A stretch of DNA of 36,768 nt from Afipia sp. 64-13 (GTDB lineage Bacteria; Pseudomonadota; Alphaproteobacteria; Rhizobiales; Xanthobacteraceae), in assembly GCA_001897755.1 (NCBI GenBank), contig MKUJ01000010.1:38529-75296 (forward strand). The letters run 5' to 3'. Below, piece after piece: positions 18,783 through 27,623 of this stretch; position 1 is the first letter of the stretch, and each line of letters opens with the position of its first letter. The notes under the pieces are model-generated. The model did not search any database. It was not told the origin of the DNA and saw only the letters and a list, made by a program, of their open reading frames with translations. The position numbers and the translations under genes were made by a program.

Positions 18783-20024
18783 ATGGATGCTTCGGCCGCG
18801 AATCCGTCCGTTTCGCTCAAGGTGACCTGCTGCGTCGTCGGGGGCGGACCGGCCGGGATGATGCTCGGCTACCTGCTCGGACGGGCCGGGGTCAGCACCG
18901 TGGTACTCGAAAAGCACGCCGATTTCTTTCGCGATTTCCGCGGCGACACCGTGCATCCCTCGACCATGAAGGTGATGCAGGAGCTCGGCCTGCTTGAGGA
19001 TTTCCTCAAGGTCCCGCATCAGCGAATCAGCAAGCTCGAAGGGCTGTTCGGCGCGACGGCGGTCCGCATCGCCGACCTGTCGCGGCTGGACACGCCCTGT
19101 CCCTTCATCGCGTTCATGCCGCAATGGGATTTCCTCAACTTCCTCGACGAGAAGGGCTGGCGGTTTCCGAGCCTGTCGGTCCGCAAGAGCACCGAAGCCG
19201 TCGAACTCATTCGCGACGGCGATAGCGTAACCGGCCTGATCGCGAACGGCCCGAAGGGGCGCGTGCGGATTGCCGCCGACCTCACCATTGCCTGCGACGG
19301 GCGGCATTCGATCCTGCGCACCCAGGCGGGACTTCAGATCGAGGACATCGGCGCGCCGATCGACGTGCTGTGGTTTCGGGTCGGCAAGGCGCAGGGCACC
19401 AGCGATGGCGTGTTCGCGCGTCTGAGCACCGGACAGATGATGGTGACGCTGGATCGCGATCAGTACTGGCAATGCGCCTATGTTATCGCCAAGAATGGCA
19501 TTGATCAGGTCAAGGCGAGGGGGCTCGATCATTTTCGCGCCAATGTCGCCGAGATGGCGCCGATCCTGCGCGAGCACATCGGCGATGTCCGAAGCTGGGA
19601 TGACGTCAAGCTTCTGTCGGTTAAGATCGACCGTCTGAGGCGTTGGGCGTTGCCCGGACTGCTCTGCATCGGCGATGCCGCGCATGCGATGTCGCCGGTC
19701 GGCGGTGTCGGCGTCAATCTGGCGGTGCAGGACGCCGTGGCGGCGGCCAATCTGCTGGCGGATCAACTTGCGGCGGGCGAAAGGTTGACGCTCGCCGATC
19801 TCGACCGCGTCCAACAACGGCGGATGTTTCCGACCCGTGTCATTCAGGCCATTCAGGTCCAGGTTCAGAATCGCGTCATCAACCGCGCGCTGTCGGGCGC
19901 CGATCTGACGCCGCCGCTGCTGATCCGCCTGATCAGTAGATGCCCCGTGCTGCAGGGCATGACGGCACGGCTGCTCGCGATCGGCCCGCGCCCGGAGCAC
20001 GTGCATTCACGTAGCGCGGCCTAA
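18783..20024 (+). CDS. FAD-dependent monooxygenase (PHBH/UbiH fold)
   Basis: A 413-aa flavoprotein of the p-hydroxybenzoate-hydroxylase fold. Dinucleotide binding is by VVGGGPAGMM (about 18-27), with VVLEKH ending the second strand. The DG motif is LTIACDGRHSILR near 172 and the GD motif LCIGDAAHAMSPVGGVGVN near 295. These are all three family signatures, so it should be an active hydroxylase or oxidase using NAD(P)H and oxygen. The substrate is not evident; aromatic ring hydroxylation or a ubiquinone-like step are possible. GGAGG lies 5 nt before the ATG. Its stop codon overlaps that of parE on the other strand by four bases. Confidence 0.88.
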   Translation: MDASAANPSVSLKVTCCVVGGGPAGMMLGYLLGRAGVSTVVLEKHADFFRDFRGDTVHPSTMKVMQELGLLEDFLKVPHQRISKLEGLFGATAVRIADLSRLDTPCPFIAFMPQWDFLNFLDEKGWRFPSLSVRKSTEAVELIRDGDSVTGLIANGPKGRVRIAADLTIACDGRHSILRTQAGLQIEDIGAPIDVLWFRVGKAQGTSDGVFARLSTGQMMVTLDRDQYWQCAYVIAKNGIDQVKARGLDHFRANVAEMAPILREHIGDVRSWDDVKLLSVKIDRLRRWALPGLLCIGDAAHAMSPVGGVGVNLAVQDAVAAANLLADQLAAGERLTLADLDRVQQRRMFPTRVIQAIQVQVQNRVINRALSGADLTPPLLIRLISRCPVLQGMTARLLAIGPRPEHVHSRSAA

Positions 20025-22069
20025 ACGTCGAGCAATTCCTCCGGCGCGAATTCCGCTTTCTCGGTGATGAAGGCGAAGCGCGCTTCGGCCTTGGTGCCCA
20101 TCAGCCGCTCCACCGAATCCGCGGTGCCCTCGCGGTCGTCGGGCACCAGCATCACGCGCAGCAGGATGCGCTTGCTGGGGTCCATGGTGGTTTCCTTGAG
20201 CTGCGAGGGCATCATCTCGCCAAGGCCCTTGAAGCGTCCGATATCGACCTTGGCGTTGGCGTGGAATTCCGCTTTCAGCAGTTCGTCGCGATGCCGCTCG
20301 TCGCGCGCATAGACCGTCTTGCTGCCGTGGGTCAGGCGATAGAGCGGCGGCACGGCGAGATACAGATGCCCGCCATCGATCAGGCGCGGCATTTGCCGGT
20401 AGAAGAAGGTGATCAGCAGCGAGGCGATATGCGCGCCGTCGACGTCGGCGTCGGTCATGATGATGATCCGCGCGTAGCGCAGATCCTCCTCGCGATAGTG
20501 CGGACCGGTGCCACAGCCCAGCGCCTGGATCAGATCGGCGAGTTGCGCGTTGGCGGTGATCTTGTCGCGTCCGGCGGAGGCGACGTTGAGGATCTTGCCG
20601 CGCAGCGGCAGGATCGCCTGCGTCTTGCGGTCGCGCGCCTGCTTGGCGCTGCCGCCGGCGGAGTCGCCTTCGACGATGAACAGTTCGGAGCCTTCGGCCG
20701 CGGTGTTGGTGCAGTCGGCGAGCTTGCCCGGCAGCCGTAGCTTCTTCACCGCGGTCTTGCGCGAGACTTCCTTCTCCGCGCGGCGGCGCAGGCGCTCGTC
20801 GGCGCGTTCGGCGACGAATTCGAGCAGCTTGTTGGCCTGAACCGGATTGCCCGACAGCCAATGATCGAACGGGTCCTTGATCGCCTGTTCGACGATGCGC
20901 TGCGCTTCGGCGGTCGCGAGGCGATCCTTGGTCTGGCCCTGGAATTCCGGTTCGCGCACGAACACCGACAACATCACCGCCGCGCCGGTCATCACGTCTT
21001 CCGACGTGATCGACGCCGCGCGCTTGGACTGGCCGACACGGCCGGCGTGATCCTTCAGGCCGCGCAGCAACGCGCTGCGCATGCCGGCCTCGTGCGTGCC
21101 GCCATCGGGCGTCGGCACCGTATTGGTGTAGGACGACATGAAGCCATCGGCATCGGCGGTCCACGCCACCGCCCATTCGCAGGCGCCATGTGCGCCGTTG
21201 CGGCCGGATCTGCCGGAGAAAATCTCCGGATGCACGAGCGTGTCGGCATGGATCGCCGCCGCCAGATAATCCTTGAGACCGCCGGGGAAATGGAAAGTGT
21301 CTTCCGCCGGAACGTCGTCGATGCCCTTGAGCAATTCCGGGTCGCAGCGCCAGCGGATTTCAACGCCGCCGAACAGATACGCTTTCGAGCGCGTCATTTT
21401 GAACAGACGCTGCGGCTTGAACGCCGCCTTGGCGCCGAAAATATCGGTGTCGGGTTTGAAACGCACCAAGGTGCCGCGGCGGTTATGAACCTTGCCGAGA
21501 TCCTGCAGCTTGCCTTTCGGTTTGCCGCGCTCGAACGTCATCTTGTAGAGGTTCTGGCTGCGCGCGACCTCGACCTCCAGCGTGGAGGACAGTGCGTTGA
21601 CCACCGACACGCCGACGCCGTGCAGGCCGCCTGACGTCTCGTAGACCTTGGAGTCGAATTTGCCGCCGGCATGCAGCGTGCACAGGATCACTTCGAGCGC
21701 CGACTTGTTGGGGTACTTCGGATGCGGATCGACCGGAATGCCGCGTCCATTGTCGGTCACGGTGAGGAAGCCGTCGGCGCCCAGATGCACCTCGATGAAA
21801 GTGGCATGGCCGGCCAGCGCCTCGTCCATCGAGTTGTCGATGACTTCGGCGAACAGGTGATGCAGCGCCTTCTCGTCGGTGCCGCCGATATACATGCCGG
21901 GGCGGCGGCGGACCGGCTCGAGCCCTTCCAGAACCTCGATATCCCGTGCGGTATAGCCCGCCTCGGCGCCGGACAAGCGCGCCGGGCCTTTCGCGGTGGG
22001 ACGGGATTTGGAGGCCTCGGACGCGAAGAGGTCGTCCGCGGCGTTTTTCTTCTTGGCGGTTCTGGTCAT
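20021..22069 (-). CDS. parE: DNA topoisomerase IV subunit B
   Basis: ATPase subunit of topoisomerase IV, which with ParC unlinks daughter chromosomes; 682 aa. The GHKL ATPase domain shows AEVIDNSMDEA (Asn79 binds Mg-ATP), DNGRGIPVDPHPKYP near 106 and TSGGLHGVGVSVVNALS near 145. The transducer domain follows. The TOPRIM domain has FIVEGDSAGGSAKQARDR near 450 and the metal-binding IIMTDADVDGAHIASL. The DPHPKYP sequence and short length point to ParE rather than GyrB. The first 21 codons of the longer open frame are rejected; the ATG at 22069 begins a lysine-rich leader typical of alphaproteobacterial ParE. It is alone on its strand here, with no parC nearby. Confidence 0.95.
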   Translation of the reverse strand: MTRTAKKKNAADDLFASEASKSRPTAKGPARLSGAEAGYTARDIEVLEGLEPVRRRPGMYIGGTDEKALHHLFAEVIDNSMDEALAGHATFIEVHLGADGFLTVTDNGRGIPVDPHPKYPNKSALEVILCTLHAGGKFDSKVYETSGGLHGVGVSVVNALSSTLEVEVARSQNLYKMTFERGKPKGKLQDLGKVHNRRGTLVRFKPDTDIFGAKAAFKPQRLFKMTRSKAYLFGGVEIRWRCDPELLKGIDDVPAEDTFHFPGGLKDYLAAAIHADTLVHPEIFSGRSGRNGAHGACEWAVAWTADADGFMSSYTNTVPTPDGGTHEAGMRSALLRGLKDHAGRVGQSKRAASITSEDVMTGAAVMLSVFVREPEFQGQTKDRLATAEAQRIVEQAIKDPFDHWLSGNPVQANKLLEFVAERADERLRRRAEKEVSRKTAVKKLRLPGKLADCTNTAAEGSELFIVEGDSAGGSAKQARDRKTQAILPLRGKILNVASAGRDKITANAQLADLIQALGCGTGPHYREEDLRYARIIIMTDADVDGAHIASLLITFFYRQMPRLIDGGHLYLAVPPLYRLTHGSKTVYARDERHRDELLKAEFHANAKVDIGRFKGLGEMMPSQLKETTMDPSKRILLRVMLVPDDREGTADSVERLMGTKAEARFAFITEKAEFAPEELLDV

Positions 22070-22578
22070 GATGGTGGCGCTGTTACAAGAATTTCGGAAA
22101 GGTCGGTCGGTGAGGCCGAATCGTTTCGACAAACTATGTCATGGCGGCGCGGTGAGATGAATGGCGGTGAGGGGACCGCGAAATTCGATTTTTGCCGTGA
22201 TTTCAACAGTTGCAGCGGCAGGAATATGTCGTAATTGCGATGATCGGGGTGACGTTGGTCGATGATGGCCTGGGACTGGCCTGCCATGCTGTACAGCTTC
22301 AGTAATATGGAGCCCGCATTCCGTGCCTGGCTTCCGCTCTGGCCGGTCTTCGTCTGAAAGGTGTTTGAAGGTGGGGTCGGGCTTGGGTTCCGGTATCCAC
22401 GTGCTGGCGCGGTCAATGTGCCATAGCTGGAAAGATCGTGATCGAAGTTGAATTCCGGGCCCCCCTGCGCGTGGTAGAACGCCTATCCTGCGGGGCCTGT
22501 CGGGCGGGAGCGGTGTGCTTGTCCCGACGCTGAAAGAGATGATATCGGCCGGAAAGCCGAAGGGAACTGGGATGCCTC
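22070..22578. other. 509-nt divergent gap between parE and dedA
   Basis: I see no convincing gene here on either strand; the longest open frames lack coding character. It must contain the promoters of parE (leftward) and the DedA gene (rightward). Near dedA there are two small hairpins: GTCGGG (22499-22504) with CCCGAC (22523-22528), and TCGGC (22555-22559) with GCCGA (22566-22570). Either could belong to the dedA leader. An unrecognised small RNA cannot be excluded. Confidence 0.4.
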
Positions 22579-23115
22579 ATGGGTCTTGATGAGCTTTTTC
22601 GCGGACTGATCAATTTTGTCCGCGATCACCATGCCTGGGCGGCTCCTATCGTCTTTGTGCTGGCTTTCTGTGAATCGCTTGCTTTCGTGTCCCTGCTGAT
22701 CCCGGCATGGGGAGCGCTGATCGGCATTGGCGCTCTGGTGGGGGCGAGCGACCTCAGTTTCTGGCCGGTCTGGATTGCCGGCGCGCTGGGGGCCGGGTTT
22801 GGCGACTGGCTGTCCTATTGGTTCGGCTTCAAGTTCAAGGGCAACGTCGCGCGGATGTGGCCCTTGTCGCGTTACCCGACAATCCTGCCGCGTGCGGAAA
22901 AATTCGTCGAGGACTGGGGCGTTCCCAGCATCGTCATCGGACGTTTCTTCGGACCGTTGCGTGCCGCCGTGCCGTTGGCGGCGGGCATTTTCGAGATGGA
23001 CTATTGGCGCTTTCAGTTCGCCAATTTTTTCTCGGCATTCGTTTGGTCGGCGACCCTGCTGCTGTTCGGCGATGGAATTTCGCGCCTCATCGCGTGGTTC
23101 TGGAACGTCGTCTGA
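22579..23115 (+). CDS. DedA family (SNARE-associated/VTT) membrane protein
   Basis: An inner-membrane protein of 178 aa in the DedA/VTT family, whose members move lipids such as undecaprenyl phosphate or phosphatidylethanolamine across the membrane and affect envelope stress tolerance. Four to five hydrophobic segments are visible (about 17-36, 38-54, 60-78, 135-155, 158-175). The re-entrant loop with FVLAFCESLAFVSLLIPAWG and the hallmark GRFFGPLRAAVPLAAG near 118-133 with its Arg residues are in place. It is a short form of the family. The ATG follows a GGGA-containing stretch; the start is reasonable but not decisive. Confidence 0.9.
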   Translation: MGLDELFRGLINFVRDHHAWAAPIVFVLAFCESLAFVSLLIPAWGALIGIGALVGASDLSFWPVWIAGALGAGFGDWLSYWFGFKFKGNVARMWPLSRYPTILPRAEKFVEDWGVPSIVIGRFFGPLRAAVPLAAGIFEMDYWRFQFANFFSAFVWSATLLLFGDGISRLIAWFWNVV

Positions 23116-23364
23116 CCGCCTTTGCCAGCCGTATCATCCTTGACCCTGTCGCGATGCGGATTTATATCCGCGCCATGATCAAGACTTCGACCAGCACCTC
23201 CACGCGCCGCAGCCGTATTGTCACGGCATGTGCGGCCGGTCGCGTCTGACGATCACCTGCCATGCCGCCGGAGAGGGCCCGCGGCATCTTGTTTCCCTTT
23301 AAAAACTGCCGCATGACCTGATCTGGCGCGCTAAAATTAGCTCGCTTGGGTAAGGATCGATATC

Positions 23365-24423
23365 ATGGCTGAGAAGAAGAGGGTCGGCATCCTCGGTGCA
23401 TCCGGTTACACCGGCGCCGAACTGGTGCGGTTGCTGCTGCGCCATCCGCGCGTCCAGATCGCGCTGCTGACCGCCGACCGTCGCGCCGGGCAGGCGATGG
23501 GCGATGTCTATCCGCAATTCGCACCTTACGATCTGCCGCGCCTCGTCGCGATCGACGACGTCGACTGGGCGGCGGAAAAGCTCGACCTGATCTTCTGCGC
23601 CCTGCCGCATGCGACCACGCAGAAGGTTCTGAAGGACGTGCTGGAAAAAGCGCCGGACACCAAGATCGTCGATCTGTCGGCCGACTTCCGGCTGGAGGAT
23701 CCCGCGGTCTATGCGAAGTGGTACGGCCACGAGCATCACGCGCTCGAATTGCAGAAGGAGGCGGTCTACGGTCTCGTCGAATTCTATCGGCGCGATATCC
23801 GCAAGGCGCGGCTGGTCGCCAATCCCGGCTGTTACACCACGACCGCGCAACTGCCGTTGATCCCGCTTTTGAAAGCCAAGGCGATCGAGACCGACGAGAT
23901 CGTGATCGACGCTGCGTCCGGCATGACCGGCGCTGGCCGCTCGGCGCGCGAGGAGATGCTGTTCTCCGAAGTATCGGACGGCTTCAACGCCTACGGTGTC
24001 GGCCATCACCGGCACATGTCGGAGCTCGATCAGGAATTCTCGAAGGCCGCCGGCAAGGAGGTGATCGCAACCTTCACGCCGCATCTGGCGCCGATGAATC
24101 GCGGCATCTTCGCGACCATCTATGTGCGCGGCCGGCGCGGCAAGACCGCTCAGGACCTGCATGAGATTTTGGTCAAGCAGTACGAGAAGGAGCCGTTCGT
24201 CTATGTGCTGCCGTTCGGCAAGACGCCGCACTCGCGGCATGTGCGTGGCTCGAACATGACGTTCATCGGCGTCGCCAACGATCGTCAGCCGGGACGCGCC
24301 ATCATCGTCTCGACGCTCGACAATCTGACCAAGGGCGCGTCGGGGCAGGCGGTGCAGAACATGAATGCGATGCTGGGTTTTCCCGAGACCACCGGCATCG
24401 ATCAGGCGCCGATGTTTCCGTGA
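23365..24423 (+). CDS. argC: N-acetyl-gamma-glutamyl-phosphate reductase
   Basis: Third step of arginine synthesis: NADPH-dependent reduction of N-acetylglutamyl phosphate to the semialdehyde. The 352-aa protein has the NADP motif GILGASGYTGAEL at 8-20 and catalytic Cys156 in VANPGCYTTTAQLPL. The long-form family landmark SADFRL is near 105, and HRHMSELDQE and HLAPMNRGI are near 215-245. AAGGA lies upstream of the ATG. A strong terminator sits 62 nt after the stop, so argC ends its transcript. The preceding 249-nt gap from dedA suggests its own promoter; no other arg genes are here. Confidence 0.96.
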   Translation: MAEKKRVGILGASGYTGAELVRLLLRHPRVQIALLTADRRAGQAMGDVYPQFAPYDLPRLVAIDDVDWAAEKLDLIFCALPHATTQKVLKDVLEKAPDTKIVDLSADFRLEDPAVYAKWYGHEHHALELQKEAVYGLVEFYRRDIRKARLVANPGCYTTTAQLPLIPLLKAKAIETDEIVIDAASGMTGAGRSAREEMLFSEVSDGFNAYGVGHHRHMSELDQEFSKAAGKEVIATFTPHLAPMNRGIFATIYVRGRRGKTAQDLHEILVKQYEKEPFVYVLPFGKTPHSRHVRGSNMTFIGVANDRQPGRAIIVSTLDNLTKGASGQAVQNMNAMLGFPETTGIDQAPMFP

Positions 24424-24485
24424 CCTTCGCGGCACAGTGAACTCAGTATTAACTCCACCTTTCCTGTCATATTGACGCCAAATAA

Positions 24486-24517
24486 AAAGGGACGGCAGAC
24501 GCCGTCCCTTTCTTTTT
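24486..24517. terminator. Intrinsic terminator after argC, shared with the MAPEG gene
   Basis: AAAGGGACGGC (24486-24496) pairs perfectly with GCCGTCCCTTT (24501-24511) over an AGAC loop and is followed by CTTTTT on the plus strand. A-rich sequence on the left gives a U-tract on the minus strand as well, so it can serve both argC and the leftward MAPEG gene. Confidence 0.92.
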
Positions 24518-24539
24518 GACCGACCGCGATGTCGCCGGT

Positions 24540-24938
24540 TCAGAACGCCCGGAAGATCGCCAGCGCCAGCACCGCCTGGGCGAGGAAGCCGACCGCGAAA
24601 GCGAGGGTGCGCAGAACCGGGATACCCATCGCGTAGACGATGAGGTGCGCGACGCGCGACCAGAAATAGACCGCGCAAGCCAGCACCGTCCATTTGCTCG
24701 AATAGTCGGCCGCGTTGAGGATCAGAACCAGCGGCGCGAAGATGATCAGGTTCTCCACCGCGTTGTCATGCGCGAACATCAGGCGGTTGGCCCATTCGGC
24801 ATGCGGCTTGTCGTTGCGCGACGGATTGGCCATCGCTCCGCCGAGACCGCGGACCTGACAGCGATTCAGCACGTAGGGAATCCACATCACGCCGGTCAAA
24901 ATCACCGTCAGTGTCAGCCAGAATAACTCTCGCGTCAT
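24540..24938 (-). CDS. MAPEG family membrane protein
   Basis: A 132-aa protein with four hydrophobic helices (about 5-25, 60-80, 82-100, 108-130), fitting the MAPEG superfamily of small integral membrane proteins; eukaryotic members act on eicosanoids and glutathione conjugates. The loop with NRLMFAHDNAVENLIIFAPLV carries the Asn/Glu pattern of MAPEG helix 2, and YFWSRVAHLIVYAMGIPVLRT is the family's helix 3-4 stretch. The bacterial function is unknown. The start has GAGAGGA upstream, and an argC-shared terminator follows. Confidence 0.88.
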   Translation of the reverse strand: MTRELFWLTLTVILTGVMWIPYVLNRCQVRGLGGAMANPSRNDKPHAEWANRLMFAHDNAVENLIIFAPLVLILNAADYSSKWTVLACAVYFWSRVAHLIVYAMGIPVLRTLAFAVGFLAQAVLALAIFRAF

Positions 24939-25104
24939 GGCAATGTCCTCTCAGTGCGGATGCGCCGGCAACCTCGGCGGATGATATCGAATCGACGCAG
25001 GCTGCGCGCAGCCGTCGCTGAATTCATAACGTATTGGAAAGGGCAGGCCAACGCCTCGCGGACCACGCCGCCGGCTGGGCTTGCCTGCGGCGTGATCGCA
25101 TGCG

Positions 25105-26898
25105 CTACGCCCGCATGCGGACATAGCTGCCCGGCGCATCCTCGATCGCCGGCAGGGCGCCGGTGCCGACCGGACGCGCTGCGACGGTCTCCGCGTCGAT
25201 CGCCTTGAGCCAGGCGTGCCAGTCCGGCCACCATGAGCCTTTGTGCTCCCGGGCGTCCTTCAACCAGTCCTCGACGGTCGGATAGTTGATGTTGTCGTTG
25301 ATCCAGTACGGGTATTTGCCGGTCGCGGGCGGATTGATCACGCCGGCGATGTGACCGGAACCGGCCAGCACGTAGCGCACCGGGCCGCCGAAGAACTGCG
25401 AGCCGTACAGCACCGACTGCGCGGGCGCGATGTGGTCCTCGCGCGTGGCGAGATTGTAGATCGGGATCTTCACCTTCGACAGATCGAGGATGGTGTTGTC
25501 GAGCACCATGGTGCCGGCGGAGAGGCGGTTCTCCAGATAGCAGTTGCGCAGGTAATAGGAGTGATTGGCCGCCGGCATGCGCGTGGAATCCGAATTCCAG
25601 TGCAGCAGATCGAAGCTCGAGGGCGATTTGCCCTTGAGGTAGTTGTTGATGACGTAGGGCCAGATCAGATCGTTGGAGCGCAGCATGTTGAACGCCATCG
25701 ACATGCGCACGCCTTCGAGCACGCCGGCCTGCTGCATTTCCTCTTCGATCGCGGAGATCTGTTCTTCATCGACGAACACCAGAAGATCGCCGGCGTTGGT
25801 GAAATCCACCTGTGTGGTCAGGAGGCTTGCCGAGGCCACGCGCACCCGGCGTTTCTCGGCAAGCCAGGCCAGCGTCGCGGAGAGCAGGGTGCCGCCGACG
25901 CAATAGCCGAGCGCATGCACTTTCATCTCGCCGGTGGCCTTCTCGATCACGTCCATCGCCGTGAGCGGGCCGAGCTTCATGTAGTCCTCGAAGGTCTTTT
26001 CGCCCAGCGAGGCATCCGGATTGACCCACGAGATCACGAACACGGTGAGGCCCTGATCGACACACCATTTGATGAAGGACTTTTCCGGCTTGAGATCGAG
26101 GATGTAGTATTTGTTGATCCAGGGCGGCACGATCAGCAACGGCGTGCGCAGCACCGTCTCGGTGCTGGGCGTGTACTGGATGAGCTGCATGATCTCGTTC
26201 TGGAAGATCACCTTGCCGGGCGTCAGCGCGAGATGCGATCCGACATCGAGACCGACGCTCGATTGGCGGATCTTCAGCCGGCCTTTGCCGGCCACCATGT
26301 CCTCGGCGAGCATCTGCATGCCGCGCACGAGGTTCTCGCCGCTGCTGGCGAAGGTCTCGCGCAGCACTTCCGGATTGGTCAGCACGAAATTCGACGGCGC
26401 GATCGCGTTGCAGATCTGCTCCATGTAGAATTCGGCCTTGCGCCTCGTATGGGGGTCGAGGCCTTCGGCGTCGCGCACCAGCTCCTTCGCCCATCGCGCG
26501 GTCAGGAGATAGACCTGCATGACGAATTCAAAGAACGGGCTGGATTGCCACTGCGGGTCCTGAAACCGCTTGTCGCGCGGATCGGGGCTGATCACGCGCT
26601 CGGCTTCTTCGCCGGCCAGCCGCTTCACCGAGCTTGCCCAGACATCGAGATAGGTCTTGCCGAGCTTGGACTGCAGGTCGGCGGTGCGCTTGGGGTCCGA
26701 CAGCCAGTAATCGGCGACGAGATACAGCGTCTTGACCATCTCGCCGAGTTCGCCCGGAAAGCGATCGGCATTGGTGCGCGGCTGCAGATAGGCGGAGAGG
26801 GCCTTGCCGGTGTTCTCCATCGCGCGCGCAAGGTTCAGCGCGAAAGCGTGCGGATCGAAAGTTTTGGTGGTGTCGGAGACAGGGGTGGAATCGTTCAT
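25105..26898 (-). CDS. phaC: Class I poly(3-hydroxyalkanoate) synthase
   Basis: Polymerises (R)-3-hydroxyacyl-CoA into storage polyester on granules. At 597 aa it is a class I enzyme that works without PhaE or PhaR. The N-terminal domain (1-200) is followed by an alpha/beta-hydrolase domain. Catalytic Cys333 is in the lipase-like box GYCVGGT, with Asp488 in ATREDHIAP and His516 in [31 protein letters not shown] near 256 is also diagnostic. I use the ATG at 26898 ([10 protein letters not shown]). The frame is open nine codons further to 26925, and neither start has a clear ribosome site. No phaA, phaB or phasin gene is alongside. Confidence 0.95.
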   Translation of the reverse strand: MNDSTPVSDTTKTFDPHAFALNLARAMENTGKALSAYLQPRTNADRFPGELGEMVKTLYLVADYWLSDPKRTADLQSKLGKTYLDVWASSVKRLAGEEAERVISPDPRDKRFQDPQWQSSPFFEFVMQVYLLTARWAKELVRDAEGLDPHTRRKAEFYMEQICNAIAPSNFVLTNPEVLRETFASSGENLVRGMQMLAEDMVAGKGRLKIRQSSVGLDVGSHLALTPGKVIFQNEIMQLIQYTPSTETVLRTPLLIVPPWINKYYILDLKPEKSFIKWCVDQGLTVFVISWVNPDASLGEKTFEDYMKLGPLTAMDVIEKATGEMKVHALGYCVGGTLLSATLAWLAEKRRVRVASASLLTTQVDFTNAGDLLVFVDEEQISAIEEEMQQAGVLEGVRMSMAFNMLRSNDLIWPYVINNYLKGKSPSSFDLLHWNSDSTRMPAANHSYYLRNCYLENRLSAGTMVLDNTILDLSKVKIPIYNLATREDHIAPAQSVLYGSQFFGGPVRYVLAGSGHIAGVINPPATGKYPYWINDNINYPTVEDWLKDAREHKGSWWPDWHAWLKAIDAETVAARPVGTGALPAIEDAPGSYVRMRA

Positions 26899-27184
26899 GG
26901 GGACTATCGACCGCTGATGAAACATCGCCCGGCGAGTTGCCGTTACCTTCGATCATGCCATATTCGGAGTGAATGGTGCTCATTCTTCGTCGTCGCAGCG
27001 CAGCATGCGATGTCGCGCGCGACGTCTTGGATCGGTCATATTCCGGCATCATCGACAGGCGGCAGAGTGACCGGAAAAATTTAACGCTTTCACGCGATAT
27101 CTGCTCCGTTCGATCGGTAAGAGTTTTTCGTCCTGACGGACGGGATGTGGGGGACATGTGAGGCAGAGGAGTCGGATACCGCCG

Positions 27185-27499
27185 ATGCGCCGGTCGCGCC
27201 TGCGCTCCATGGCGCGCGTGCTGATGGCCGCCGCGTTGCTCGGCTCGCCTCTGGCCGGCTGCTCGCTGCCGATCGGCGATCTGCCCGTGGTCGGCCTGCC
27301 GGAGAATACTCCGGCCCGTCCGGAGACGCCGGCGGCCTATCTGCCGGTTCATGACATTCCGGCCCCCCGCGATACCGTCATTCTGACGCCGGACGAGCAG
27401 GTCAGGATCGAGAAGGAACTGGCGGCGGCGCGGGAGCGTCAGACCCACGGCCAGGCGCCAGGCGCCGCATCGACGCAAAATTCGCACGAGGGCCGATAA
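27185..27499 (+). CDS. Small lipoprotein of unknown function
   Basis: A 104-aa protein with a basic start (RRSRLRS), a hydrophobic stretch and a lipobox SPLAGC ending at Cys26, so the mature part should be lipid-anchored. The rest is Pro/Ala-rich with a short helix rich in Glu and Arg (TPDEQVRIEKELAAARERQ). I recall similar small proteins with GCSLPIGDLP in Bradyrhizobium relatives, always unnamed. The start is uncertain: GAGGAG at 27166-27171 is 13 nt from this ATG, while a GTG at 27158 and an ATG at 27209 are alternatives in the same frame. It is divergent from phaC and upstream of the alaC gene, without a known link to either. Confidence 0.7.
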   Translation: MRRSRLRSMARVLMAAALLGSPLAGCSLPIGDLPVVGLPENTPARPETPAAYLPVHDIPAPRDTVILTPDEQVRIEKELAAARERQTHGQAPGAASTQNSHEGR

Positions 27500-27623
27500 C
27501 AAGCCCGATTATCAGTGACTTCGGGTGGCGCTGCCCGAGGTTCGTGATAAAAAGACCCAACCCCGCCAGTGATTTGCCTGACGGCCTTGAGACCAGACCT
27601 CCCGGCTCCGGAGCCTTGATTCC

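Noticed and set aside
22066-22416. A 116-codon minus-strand frame in the parE-dedA gap
   Set aside because: It overlaps the parE start in another frame, with Ser/Pro-rich sequence and no family resemblance or ribosome site.
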